From contig NZ_JBGUAZ010000001.1 of the NCBI RefSeq assembly GCF_041821085.1, positions 1 to 64,000 of the forward strand: DNA of 64,000 bases, given 5' to 3'. The position numbers and the translations under genes are program-made. Position 1 is the first letter of the stretch. Each line of letters begins with the position of its first letter. The notes beneath the pieces are model-generated. The model worked only from the letters and a program-made list of their open reading frames with translations, had not been told where the DNA came from and ran no database searches. Shown here piece after piece: positions 8,481 to 16,913 of this stretch. Source of the DNA: Natrinema sp. HArc-T2. Lineage in GTDB: Archaea; Halobacteriota; Halobacteria; Halobacteriales; Natrialbaceae.

Positions 8481-8651
8481 ATGCAATCAGTCAGGAAGGC
8501 ACTCCGTGACGGCGACCTAGAGAAAGACACCTACGATCGACTCGTCTGTGGAGACTGCGAGAAGCCGCTCAAAACCGAAAACGACCCGGACGAGATCAAG
8601 ACGGTCCGCATCTGTCCTGACTGTGCGTCCGAGTGGAAGGAGATCCGTTAA
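8481..8651 (+). CDS. Small zinc-finger protein (HVO_0758 family)
   Basis: A 56-residue protein with two CxxC knuckles (Cys23/Cys26 and Cys45/Cys48) spaced as a zinc ribbon, separated by KTENDPDEIKTVRICP. It resembles the haloarchaeal micro-protein family named after Haloferax HVO_0758 (recalled, not searched). The start at 8481 gives MQSVRKALRDGDLEKDTY. It converges with the DHH gene (12 nt). The partner or nucleic acid it binds is unknown. Confidence 0.8.
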   Translation: MQSVRKALRDGDLEKDTYDRLVCGDCEKPLKTENDPDEIKTVRICPDCASEWKEIR

Positions 8652-8663
8652 CAGTCGCAAGCG

Positions 8664-9854
8664 CTAGCGCTCGCCGGCCAGTGCCGAAAAGAGCCGTTCT
8701 TCGAACTCTTCGTGGCTGATCCCATCGGAGGGGCCGATCCCGTTCATGTGATCGATCGAGAGCTGGCCACCGCCCATCCGCGCGTGGCCGCCCGCGCTGG
8801 CCATCGGAATGTCGCTGATGGCGTGGCGCAGCGTCTCTCCCATGTGGACCCGATCGTCACGCGACCGGCCGGAGAGATGTAACGTCCCGTCGTGTTCGCC
8901 GTAGACGACGACCGCCGTGACTCCCTCGAGGTGCATGAGTTCGTCCGCAGCCTGTGGAATCGCGTCGACGTTGCCGATCTCTCCGACGTCACAAACGGCG
9001 AAGGGGCCTTCGACCCGCTTTTCGGTGATCGCCGTTGCCTTGACCTGTAGCACGTCGTCGCTGACCTGCGGGTTGGCGATTCGGTCGAGCAGATCCTCGT
9101 CAATTCCCGGAAATAAGGCCGCAGCGGCGTCGAACTCCGCCCGCGAGCAGCCGTTCGTCAGGTGGTTCGTATCGGACTGGATCCCATAGAGAAGCCCGGT
9201 CGCAAGCTCCGGCGATACCTCGAGCGAACTCGAGTCGTCCGCTGCATCCATCGTCGCGCCGATGTCGATGAGATACTCGACGAGGACCGTCGACGCCGCC
9301 CCGTAGGCCGTTCGGACGTCGGTGAACTTCGTGCCGGCCCCGTTCCCTGGGTGGTGGTCGACGATAGCGACCGGCTCGATGGACTGGGCACCGCTAAAAC
9401 CCCGCGGCGTGTTGTGATCGACCAGGACTACCGCGTCCGACGCGAGCTGGGAACTGGTCTCGATGGACTCGACCTCGAGCCCGAGCACGGTCCGGAACGC
9501 CCGATTCTCCTGATGACGAATCTCGCCTGCGTACTGCAACGTCGTAGCCGTGTCGACCGATTCGGCGATTCGTTCGACGCCCATCGCACACGACATGGCG
9601 TCGGGATCGGGGTTTGGGTGCATCAGGACGGTCACGTCGTCGTAGTCGGCCAGCAGACGCTGGAATCGGACCCCCGGCGGTCGCCGAAACCAGCGAACGA
9701 GCCACCAGATACCGAGAACGAGCGCAACGACGACGAGAACAAGCAGCGACAGCACGAGGGGCTCGAGCGAGCGGACCGAGTCACCGACCGACTGGGATAC
9801 CAGTAGCGTCTCCCCGACGAACGTGGTGGCTGTCGGGGCGGTCCCAACGCTCAT
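8664..9854 (-). CDS. Membrane-anchored DHH phosphoesterase
   Basis: A 396-residue protein with an N-terminal membrane helix (about residues 32-54, SLLVLVVVALVLGIWWLV) followed by a RecJ-like DHH domain. Motifs are HPNPDPDAMSCAMG near residue 78, VLVDHN near 144, and VDHHPGNG near 165, then the DHHA1 C-terminal part ending in ASAGGHARMGGGQLS. The family hydrolyses phosphodiesters in short oligonucleotides or cyclic dinucleotides. The membrane anchor suggests action at the inner face of the membrane; the substrate is open. Confidence 0.85.
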   Translation of the reverse strand: MSVGTAPTATTFVGETLLVSQSVGDSVRSLEPLVLSLLVLVVVALVLGIWWLVRWFRRPPGVRFQRLLADYDDVTVLMHPNPDPDAMSCAMGVERIAESVDTATTLQYAGEIRHQENRAFRTVLGLEVESIETSSQLASDAVVLVDHNTPRGFSGAQSIEPVAIVDHHPGNGAGTKFTDVRTAYGAASTVLVEYLIDIGATMDAADDSSSLEVSPELATGLLYGIQSDTNHLTNGCSRAEFDAAAALFPGIDEDLLDRIANPQVSDDVLQVKATAITEKRVEGPFAVCDVGEIGNVDAIPQAADELMHLEGVTAVVVYGEHDGTLHLSGRSRDDRVHMGETLRHAISDIPMASAGGHARMGGGQLSIDHMNGIGPSDGISHEEFEERLFSALAGER

Positions 9855-9912
9855 ATCGCCATGTCAAATCGAATCACCAAGAGTGTTCCCCCGAAAGGCC
9901 CGCTTTCGACCG

Positions 9913-10815
9913 CTATCGGTCGCCTCCTGAGGTCCGATAGCGGTCGATCGCATCACGATACCCCTCGCGGAACGTCGGAAAGGCGAACTCGTAGCCCAGT
10001 TCGCGCAGGTTCTCGTTCGAACAGCGCTTGCTCGTCAGGATCCGTCGCCGGCCCGCCTCCGAGAGATCGTCGTCCGCGAGCCGTTCGGCTTTCGTCCGCT
10101 TCGGCGGCTGCTCGACGCCGCATTCGTCGGCCAGCCAGTCCGCGAAGTCCCACTTTGAGGTCGGCTCGTCGTCGACGACCTGCACGACCTCGCCGCGCGC
10201 GAGGTCTTCCTCGAGCACGTACCGGACCGCGCCGGCAGCGTCGTCCCGATGAACCATGTTCAGATACCCCGCCGTCACAGGCCCCTCGAGATAGCGCTCG
10301 AGCCGGTACCGACCGGGGCCGTAGAGCCCGGCAAACCGGGCAACGGTCCCCTCGAACCCATAGTTGACTGGTTCCTCGAGCGCGAGCCGTTCGGCTTCCG
10401 CGAGTACTTCAGTTTTGTCGGTCGTGGGCTCGAGTGGCGTCTCCTCGTTGACCCAGTCGCCGTCGTGGTCGCCGTGGACACCAGTCGAGGAGGTATAGAC
10501 GAGCCGGTCGGGGACGTGCTCGCGCTCGCCGAAGGCCTCGATCGCCGTCCGCAAGCCCTCAACGTACACTTCCCGGGCGGCCTCGGCTCCCCGACCGCCG
10601 CTGCTCGCGGCGAAGACGATCGCGTCGACGTCGGGAACCGTCGCCAGCGCCTCGCGGTCGGTGATGTCGGCCTGGACGGCCTCGAAGCCAGCGTCGTCGA
10701 TCTGCTCGACGCCTTCGTCCGACCGGCGCACGCCGATCGGCTCGTGGTCTCGAGCCGCGAGCTGTCGGCCCAGTTCGATACCCACGTGTCCGCAGCCGAG
10801 AATGGCAACTCGCAT
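9913..10815 (-). CDS. SDR/YeeZ-like NAD(P)-dependent oxidoreductase
   Basis: A 300-residue Rossmann protein. It has the nucleotide loop ILGCGHVGIELG (residues 5-16), a second strand ending near residue 55, and the SDR-type LVYTSSTGVHGD near 112. The later FAGLYGPGR and MVHRDDAAGAV resemble NAD-dependent epimerases and the YeeZ group. The classical YxxxK is not obvious, so enzymatic activity is uncertain. It stands alone between the DHH gene (58 nt) and DUF5791 (185 nt). Confidence 0.75.
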   Translation of the reverse strand: MRVAILGCGHVGIELGRQLAARDHEPIGVRRSDEGVEQIDDAGFEAVQADITDREALATVPDVDAIVFAASSGGRGAEAAREVYVEGLRTAIEAFGEREHVPDRLVYTSSTGVHGDHDGDWVNEETPLEPTTDKTEVLAEAERLALEEPVNYGFEGTVARFAGLYGPGRYRLERYLEGPVTAGYLNMVHRDDAAGAVRYVLEEDLARGEVVQVVDDEPTSKWDFADWLADECGVEQPPKRTKAERLADDDLSEAGRRRILTSKRCSNENLRELGYEFAFPTFREGYRDAIDRYRTSGGDR

Positions 10816-11000
10816 ACGCGACCTCGTGGCCGGGTCGGCATAGGTTCACCGCTCGCAGCCGGGAATGGCGGTCACTCGACGGTGCGACGGTGCCCTCGAA
10901 TCCGTATCAGCGCTCCGCGTTCGCGGCGACACCCCTCGTTCACGGGTCGTCGCTGTCCACGTCCCACCCGGCGATCCGTACCGGCTAGCGGCGGCCCCGC

Positions 11001-11426
11001 CTACGGCGCACCGTCTGCGATCACGTACTGGAGGTGGACAAACTCCGCGAACGACATCGGCGCTCGTCCCTCGATCTTCTGTTGGATCTCCTTTGCCTCG
11101 AGGTCGAGGTCGATATAGCTCTCGAGTGCCTCGACGTCGAGAACCGCCGTCGACATACCCAGTAGCAGATGCTCGAGCGCCATCGTGACCATCGTCTCCG
11201 ACTCCGGTTCGTCCTCGGCGAGCGACTGGATCGCGGCGGCTTCCTCGAGAGTTAGATTCGGCGAGTCGCCGTTTGCGAGCGCCTCGAGCGTGTCTTCGTC
11301 GAGATCGGTGTCGGTGGCGACGGCTTCGGGGCCGCGCTGGTCGACGATCGTTGCGAGGTCGTCCTCGTACTCGGCCCGTAACGCGGCAGGCGAGTCGGGA
11401 ACCATCATCCGCTGTTCGTAGAACAT
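11001..11426 (-). CDS. Haloarchaeal DUF5791-like protein
   Basis: A 141-residue acidic helical protein with an N-terminal MFYEQRMMVPDSPAALRAEYEDDL and a C-terminal EIQQKIEGRAPMSFAEFVHLQYVIADG. It belongs to a conserved haloarchaeal family (DUF5791 from memory) without known function. The pattern ALANGDSPNLTLEEAAAI looks like a small helix-turn-helix but is not conclusive. The start at 11426 was chosen over the long open frame to 11525. It is divergent from cetZ with 141 nt between them. Confidence 0.7.
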   Translation of the reverse strand: MFYEQRMMVPDSPAALRAEYEDDLATIVDQRGPEAVATDTDLDEDTLEALANGDSPNLTLEEAAAIQSLAEDEPESETMVTMALEHLLLGMSTAVLDVEALESYIDLDLEAKEIQQKIEGRAPMSFAEFVHLQYVIADGAP

Positions 11427-11536
11427 ATCCGAACGGAGGGGAATACGGCAGAAAGGTATTGTGACCTCCACCGGTCGGTACGGGTGGTTCTTCGATCGGC
11501 GTGACCGCTCGACGTAGCATATCAATTCACCGGAAC

Positions 11537-11542
11537 GTTAAA
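11537..11542 (+). promoter_or_regulatory. TATA-like box of cetZ
   Basis: GTTAAA centred about 28 nt before the cetZ ATG, the spacing expected for a nearly leaderless haloarchaeal transcript. Confidence 0.5.
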
Positions 11543-11567
11543 CAGGCCGCTCGCGCATGGGTGTGGT

Positions 11568-12650
11568 ATGAAAGTTGCCCTGCTCGGAGTCGGTCAGGCC
11601 GGTGGGAAGATCACTGAACGGCTCGTCCGGTTCGATGCGGACATGGACTTTGGGGCCGTTCAGGGTGCGCTCGCCGTCAACTCCGCGAAACCGGACCTCC
11701 AATCGCTCGAGTACGTCGACACGCAGCTGATCGGTGCCGACCGCGTCAACGGCCACGGGGTCGGTGGCGACAACGAACTCGGCACGGACGTCATGCAGTC
11801 GGACATCCAGCAAGTGCTTGGGTCCCTCGATGGCCGTGTCACCTCGAGTGCCGAAGCGATTTTCGTGGTCGCCGGCCTCGGTGGCGGCACCGGTAGTGGC
11901 GGCGCGCCCGTGCTCGTCCACCACCTCAAGCAGGTCTACGACGTCCCAGTGTACGCACTCGGCGTCCTGCCGGGGCGCAACGAGGGGGCGCTCTATCAGG
12001 CTAACGCCGGTCGCTCGCTGAAGACGCTGCTGCGAGAAGCCGACGCGACGCTGTTGATCGACAACGACGCCTGGCACGAACAGGGTGAGAGCGTCGAAAG
12101 CGCCTTCGAGACGATCAACGAGCGGATCGCACGGCGGGTCGGCCTGCTGTTTGCCTCCGGTGAGGCCGTCGAAGGCGTCGGCGAGAGTGTCGTCGACTCG
12201 AGTGAAGTCATCAACACGTTGCGCGCGGGCGGCGTCGCGGCACTCGGCTACGCCACCGAAGTCGCAAGCGAGGACAGCGCCGAGAACATCAGGACGACGA
12301 TGAGTGTTTCCCGACAGGCGCTGCTGACGGGGACGAGTTTGCCGGATGCGACGACCGCGGAGGCGGCACTGCTCGTCATCGCGGGCCAGCCCGACGCGAT
12401 CCCACGCAAGGGCGTCGAGAAGGCCCGCCACTGGCTCGAAGACGAGACTGGCAGTATGCAGGTCCGCGGTGGCGACTTTCCCCTCGAGAGCGACCGCCTC
12501 GGCGCGTTGGTCCTCCTCGGCGGCGCAGAGCGATCCGACCGGATCGAGACGTTCATGGAGCGGGCTCGGGAGGCAAAGCAGGCCCAAGAGAACGACTCGA
12601 CAGATCACGCCGAGATGTTTGCCGACGACCGACTCGAGAATCTCTTCTAA
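11568..12650 (+). CDS. cetZ: CetZ tubulin-family protein, probably CetZ2 type
   Basis: A 360-residue tubulin/FtsZ-superfamily GTPase. It has the N-terminal GVGQAGGKI loop (residues 7-15), the tubulin signature GGGTGSG (residues 105-111), and LLIDNDAWHEQGESVE in place of the FtsZ equivalents. It ends in an acidic tail with RLENLF. CetZ proteins control haloarchaeal cell shape and motility. The short loops and sequence are closer to what I recall of CetZ2 than CetZ1. It is the second FtsZ-superfamily gene in the window (FtsZ1 at 45.6 kb). Confidence 0.9.
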   Translation: MKVALLGVGQAGGKITERLVRFDADMDFGAVQGALAVNSAKPDLQSLEYVDTQLIGADRVNGHGVGGDNELGTDVMQSDIQQVLGSLDGRVTSSAEAIFVVAGLGGGTGSGGAPVLVHHLKQVYDVPVYALGVLPGRNEGALYQANAGRSLKTLLREADATLLIDNDAWHEQGESVESAFETINERIARRVGLLFASGEAVEGVGESVVDSSEVINTLRAGGVAALGYATEVASEDSAENIRTTMSVSRQALLTGTSLPDATTAEAALLVIAGQPDAIPRKGVEKARHWLEDETGSMQVRGGDFPLESDRLGALVLLGGAERSDRIETFMERAREAKQAQENDSTDHAEMFADDRLENLF

Positions 12651-13043
12651 GACTGCATCGCTCGAGCACTACGCGACTAGCCGGCGAGCCGATCGGGACC
12701 GGTCGCCTTCCCCGTAACCAGTTTTATTTATAAGCTGCTCACGAGCCGTGGTATAGCCCAACATGGGGGAACGACGCCCCTGCTAACGGTTTTCAGGGGG
12801 TATGCGACCGGTACATTTAAATTATAGGCGACAGTACTGTCTGTCACCAGAACGCCACCGGGGCGCGTATCGCTCGACGATCGATGACAGGAAATCTTAT
12901 TCACCGAGGTTTCGCAGATCGTGAGCAGTCGCTCCGAACAGTAGAACAGACACAGCGAGGCCCTCGCCGAACCGTCGGCGGGCAGCTCGCTCGATCGTTC
13001 GACTGGGCACCCGGTGCGGGTATGGCACAGAGGTTTAACTAAC
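12651..13043 (+). other. Leader or non-coding region upstream of coiled-coil gene
   Basis: No ORF is supported. Two AT-rich promoter-like boxes are present: TTTATTTATAAG (about 12723-12734) and TTTAAATTATA (about 12815-12826). After the first, a GGGGG run (12765-12769), a CCCCTG (12777-12782) and a CAGGGGG (12794-12800) can form two mutually exclusive hairpins. This could be a small RNA or a structured leader of the downstream gene. Confidence 0.4.
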
Positions 13044-13925
13044 ATGGTAGACGAATCGAAAAACATCGAACTGACAGAGGACGACCTAGAAAACAAATCG
13101 AAAGGACAGCTCATCAAAATGGCCGGGCAGCTGCGAGACCGGCGAAACGACCTGAATCAGATGGCGTCCGAGCGCGCATCCAAGCGCGACGACCTGAACG
13201 CGAAGACTCGCGAAAAGGTCGACAAAGCCCAAGAGCACCGCGAGAAACGCGACGAGCTCAACGAGCAGGTCCAAGAGCACAAGGAAAGCCGCAACGAGCT
13301 CAACGCCGAAGCCAACGAGCTGTTCGACAAAGTCGAGCAGCTCAAGTCGGACATGGAGCTCGACGAGGGCAAGGATCTCGAGGAGCTCGAAGAAGAGATC
13401 GAGCAACTCGAGTTCAAACAGCAGACCGAGGTCCTCTCGAGCGAAGACGAGAAAGAGCTCATCGAGAAGATCGAGTCCAAGCGCGAGGAGTACGAAGAGC
13501 GCAAACAGAAACTCGACCAGAACGAGGATCTCGAGGAGCTCGTCGAGGAAGCCGAGGAAGTCCGATCAGAAGCCTCCCAGCACCACCAGAAGGTGACGGA
13601 GCTTGCGGACAAGGCCCAGGAACATCACAACCAGATGATCGAGGCCTATCGCGAGGCCGACGACATCCGTGACGAGGCCGACGAGATGCACGAGAAGTTC
13701 GTCGAGGCCCAGGAAGCCGCCGACCGCCACCACGAGGACTTCGTCCGCGTCCAGAAGCGCCTGCGCGAACTGGACAAGAAAGAGGAAGAAGAGCGCAAGT
13801 CCGAGCGCGACAAGAAGAAAGAGGAGGCCAAAGAAGAGGCCGAAGAGATCTATCAGAAGTTCAAGGAAGGCGAGACCCTCGACACCGAGGACCTGATGAA
13901 GCTCCAGAAGACGGGGCTGCTCTAG
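13044..13925 (+). CDS. Archaeal long coiled-coil protein (COG1340-like)
   Basis: A 293-residue protein made almost wholly of charged helix. Heptad-like runs of Lys/Glu/Leu/Asp extend from residue 10 to 270, with many RRNDLN, REKRDELNE and KKKEEAKEEAEE type segments. It ends in GETLDTEDLMKLQKTGLL, conserved in the archaeal coiled-coil family COG1340. The function is not established; structural or SMC-like roles have been suggested for such proteins. The start at 13044 gives MVDESKNIELTEDDLENKSKG. The frame uses AAG/GAG heavily. Confidence 0.85.
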   Translation: MVDESKNIELTEDDLENKSKGQLIKMAGQLRDRRNDLNQMASERASKRDDLNAKTREKVDKAQEHREKRDELNEQVQEHKESRNELNAEANELFDKVEQLKSDMELDEGKDLEELEEEIEQLEFKQQTEVLSSEDEKELIEKIESKREEYEERKQKLDQNEDLEELVEEAEEVRSEASQHHQKVTELADKAQEHHNQMIEAYREADDIRDEADEMHEKFVEAQEAADRHHEDFVRVQKRLRELDKKEEEERKSERDKKKEEAKEEAEEIYQKFKEGETLDTEDLMKLQKTGLL

Positions 13926-14369
13926 GTCGATCCCGTCTACCGCGATTTTCTCCCGATATTCGGGGTTTGCACGCGGATGCGTCGCTGTTTTCTGCGTTGT
14001 CACGTCGAGAGCGGATGCCAGATTCGCGTCCAACTGCCGTGACGATCACTGTCGCGCCGGTGACGGCCACCCTCGAGCCCGTCGTATGAGACTGCTCACT
14101 GACGAGGCCGTAGTCTATCACTATTCGGACGGGAGACGTGGTGTAGCTGGGGATTACGACAGAACGGGTCATGGCTGACAGTTCGAATCGCGGTGGCTCA
14201 GGGCTCGAGTTGGGTGACGACCGCGAACGCGCCTCGTCGGCGGAGCGTCGCCACGTGAGGACGGATATGTGATGCCTACCACCGTTCGGTCGGGGCTCGT
14301 TCGGCGGCGATTTCGATGGGGCGTAGTATTCGATCTATAACAATGGAATGGGGCCCACAGCCATCGCCT
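13926..14369. other. Intergenic region
   Basis: No gene is supported. GTTCGAATC near 14174-14182 looks like a tRNA T-loop, but the surrounding bases do not fold into a cloverleaf. TCTATAA near 14332-14339 is a TATA-like box for the ATP-grasp gene. Confidence 0.4.
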
Positions 14370-15716
14370 ATGGAACGACACAGGGACGACGCGGGCGTGG
14401 TCGTGCCGGGGATCGACGCGCCGAGTACCGTCGCGTGTCTCCGCTCGCTTCGACCGCGCGGTGTTCGCACGATCGTCGGCTCAGAGTCGCGATCGACGCC
14501 GGCGGCCACGTCAGTCTATCGCGACGAGTTCGTTGGACTGCCGGATCCGGATTCGGATCTCGCTGCGTACGGCGACGCCCTGCTCTCGCTGGCCGAGCGG
14601 TCGGACGTCGAGACGATTATCCCGGTTCGCGAGGAGGATATCTACGTTCTTGCCGAGCGCAAAGACGAATTTGCGGACGCCATCGCGACGCCGTGGCCGG
14701 ACTTCGAGACGCTTCGACGCGTCCAGGACCGCGTCGAACTCTTTGCAGCCGCTGATGCGGCCGGGGTCGGTGCTCCCGAGACCGCGCTCCTCGACCAGTG
14801 GGACGACTGGGATCGAGAGACGATCGTCAAACCACGGTACACCGTCGCATCCCCGACCTATCTCGGCGCGCGGTTCGACGACGCGGAGATCGGCTCGACG
14901 GAGTACCAGCGACCGGGCACACAGCCCGATCCGGAGACCGAACTCGAGCGGCGCGGCCACGTCCCGCTCGTTCAGGAACGGATCCCCGACTCGCGGGAGT
15001 TCGGCTTTTTCGCACTCTACGAGCACGGAGACCCGGTCGCGACCTTCCAGCACTGCCAGCGCCGCGGCTGGAAGTACTGTGGCGGCCCCAGTGCCTACCG
15101 CGAGTCGGTCCACATTCCCGAACTCGAGACTGCCGGCCGAGCGCTGCTCGACGAACTCGAGTGGCACGGACTCGCGATGGTGGAGTTCCTGCGCGATCCC
15201 GCCGATGGCGAGTTCAAGCTGATGGAGATCAACCCGCGCTTTTGGTCGTCACTGCCGTTTTCAGTCCGTGTCGGCGCGGATTTTCCCTACTACTACTGGC
15301 AGCTGGCGACCGACGGACAGCTTACGTCGGAGCCGACCTACGAGGTCGGGGTTGGCGGCCATCTCCTGCGGGGAGAACTCAGTTATCTCCACAGCGTCGC
15401 AACTGAAGAGTATCCACTCGTCGAGCGACCGTCGCTCGGTACGGCTGTCCGCGAGGTCGCGACGTCGCTGGTGTCTCACCCGCGATTCGATTACGCGGTT
15501 CCCGACGATCCGGTGCCGTTCTTCCAAGATGGCGTCAACCTCGTGCGAGCGTGGCTCGGCGGGCGATCCAACAGCGGCGTGCCGGATCAAACCGAGACCA
15601 GTCTCGAGTCCGAGTTGACCGACGACAGCGTCGAGCCCACGGAGACGAAGCCGGGCACGGACGAGGAATCGACGCGATCGGCCCAGACCGACGGCGGCCA
15701 GCCGTCGGATTCGTAG
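14370..15716 (+). CDS. ATP-grasp carboxylate-amine ligase family protein
   Basis: A 448-residue ATP-grasp protein. The pre-ATP domain includes VVPGIDAPSTVACLRSLRPRGV; the ATP-grasp core includes ETIVKPRYTV (near residue 150), VPLVQERIPDSREFGFFALY, and EFKLMEINPRFWSSLPF, which carries the metal-binding Glu-Asn pair. A Glu/Thr/Asp-rich tail of about 45 residues ends it. The substrates are unknown. The start at 14370 was chosen over 14343 because a TATA-like box at about 14335 fits it and homologues begin just before this point. Confidence 0.8.
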   Translation: MERHRDDAGVVVPGIDAPSTVACLRSLRPRGVRTIVGSESRSTPAATSVYRDEFVGLPDPDSDLAAYGDALLSLAERSDVETIIPVREEDIYVLAERKDEFADAIATPWPDFETLRRVQDRVELFAAADAAGVGAPETALLDQWDDWDRETIVKPRYTVASPTYLGARFDDAEIGSTEYQRPGTQPDPETELERRGHVPLVQERIPDSREFGFFALYEHGDPVATFQHCQRRGWKYCGGPSAYRESVHIPELETAGRALLDELEWHGLAMVEFLRDPADGEFKLMEINPRFWSSLPFSVRVGADFPYYYWQLATDGQLTSEPTYEVGVGGHLLRGELSYLHSVATEEYPLVERPSLGTAVREVATSLVSHPRFDYAVPDDPVPFFQDGVNLVRAWLGGRSNSGVPDQTETSLESELTDDSVEPTETKPGTDEESTRSAQTDGGQPSDS

Positions 15717-15805
15717 CCGATCCCGCTGGTCAGATGGGGTCGCTCGCTTGCCTGACCGCCAACCCTTAACGGGAACCGCACCCAGCTATCGGTATATGAC
15801 TCGAG

Positions 15806-16810
15806 GTGACTGCCGTGGTCAGTAGTGAGGGTATCGAGCGACTCGCAGTCGTCGTCGGTGGCGGTCTCGCGTTCGCGATTATCGGTGTCGCCCTGTTCGT
15901 CGTCTTTCCGGAGACGCTGACGGATCTGCTGGGCGTGCTACTCGCGCTCGCCGTCGCGCTCGTCGGCGTTCGGCTTGCGGGCAACGCTGCTAGTTCGCTG
16001 TTTCCGGACTACGACGTCGCTGAGGTCGCCGTCGAGGGACCGATCAGCCGGGACGGCGGTGGCGGCCCGCTGCCGACGACGCCGGGCGCGACGCCGGCCG
16101 ACGATATCGTCGAGCAGATCGACCGCGCGGACGACGACGACAACGTCCGGGCGCTGTTGTTGAAGCTGAACACGCCCGGTGGCGAGGTCGTCCCGAGCGA
16201 CGATATCCGACTCGCAGCCCAGCGCTTCGACGGGCCGACGATCGCTTATGCGACCGACGTCTGTGCCAGCGGCGGCTACTGGATCGCAAGCGGCTGTGAC
16301 GAACTCTGGGCTCGCGAAGGCTCGATCGTCGGCTCGATCGGCGTCATCGGCTCGCGAGTCAACGCCAGCGACCTCGCCGAGAAGGTCGGCCTCTCCTACG
16401 AACGCTTTGCCGCCGGCGAGTACAAAGACGCCGGCACGGCGCTCAAGGAGATGAACGACGACGAACGCGAGTATCTCCAGGGGTTGATCGACGACTACTA
16501 CGACACCTTCGTCGAGCGGGTCAGCGACGGCCGCGACCTAGAGCCCGAATTCGTCCGCGACACCGAGGCTCGGATTTACCTCGGTGAGGAAGCCTACGAT
16601 ATGAAACTCGTTGATCATCTTGGCACCCGCCGAGAGATCGAGACGGAACTAGCCGACCGACTCGACACTGACGAAGTCACCGTCGAGGAGTTCGAGCCCC
16701 AGCGGCCGTTGATGGCTCGCGTTGGCACGGGGGCCCAGCAGGTCGCGTACGCGTTCGGTGCTGGTATCGCCGGCCTCGGCGATGGCCACGGGTTCCGGCT
16801 GCGTAGCTAA
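15806..16810 (+). CDS. sppA: Signal peptide peptidase SppA (S49)
   Basis: A 334-residue membrane serine protease with two N-terminal hydrophobic segments (residues 13-60). The catalytic dyad of archaeal SppA is present: Ser155 in VCASGGYWIAS and Lys207 in GEYKDAGTA. The substrate-groove motif KLNTPGGEV lies near residue 122. It degrades signal-peptide remnants in the membrane. It begins with GTG. An ATG at 15796 in another frame gives a 9-codon peptide that overlaps this start, which may be a chance or a small upstream ORF. Confidence 0.9.
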   Translation: MTAVVSSEGIERLAVVVGGGLAFAIIGVALFVVFPETLTDLLGVLLALAVALVGVRLAGNAASSLFPDYDVAEVAVEGPISRDGGGGPLPTTPGATPADDIVEQIDRADDDDNVRALLLKLNTPGGEVVPSDDIRLAAQRFDGPTIAYATDVCASGGYWIASGCDELWAREGSIVGSIGVIGSRVNASDLAEKVGLSYERFAAGEYKDAGTALKEMNDDEREYLQGLIDDYYDTFVERVSDGRDLEPEFVRDTEARIYLGEEAYDMKLVDHLGTRREIETELADRLDTDEVTVEEFEPQRPLMARVGTGAQQVAYAFGAGIAGLGDGHGFRLRS

Positions 16811-16882
16811 TCGCGCCGAGGCGCGCTCGAGGCGGCTGCCATGGGACGTCCTCACAACAGTCCGGCTCGAACGAGTAAGTGG

Positions 16883-16888
16883 TTTTAT
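16883..16888 (+). promoter_or_regulatory. TATA-like box of DUF373 gene
   Basis: TTTTAT centred about 28 nt upstream of the GTG at 16914, as expected for a leaderless transcript. Confidence 0.5.
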
Positions 16889-16913
16889 CGTTGCACGGAA
16901 TGCATCGCCTACC

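Noticed and set aside
14100-14200. tRNA-like TTCGAATC sequence
   Set aside because: No acceptor, D or anticodon stems can be formed around it.
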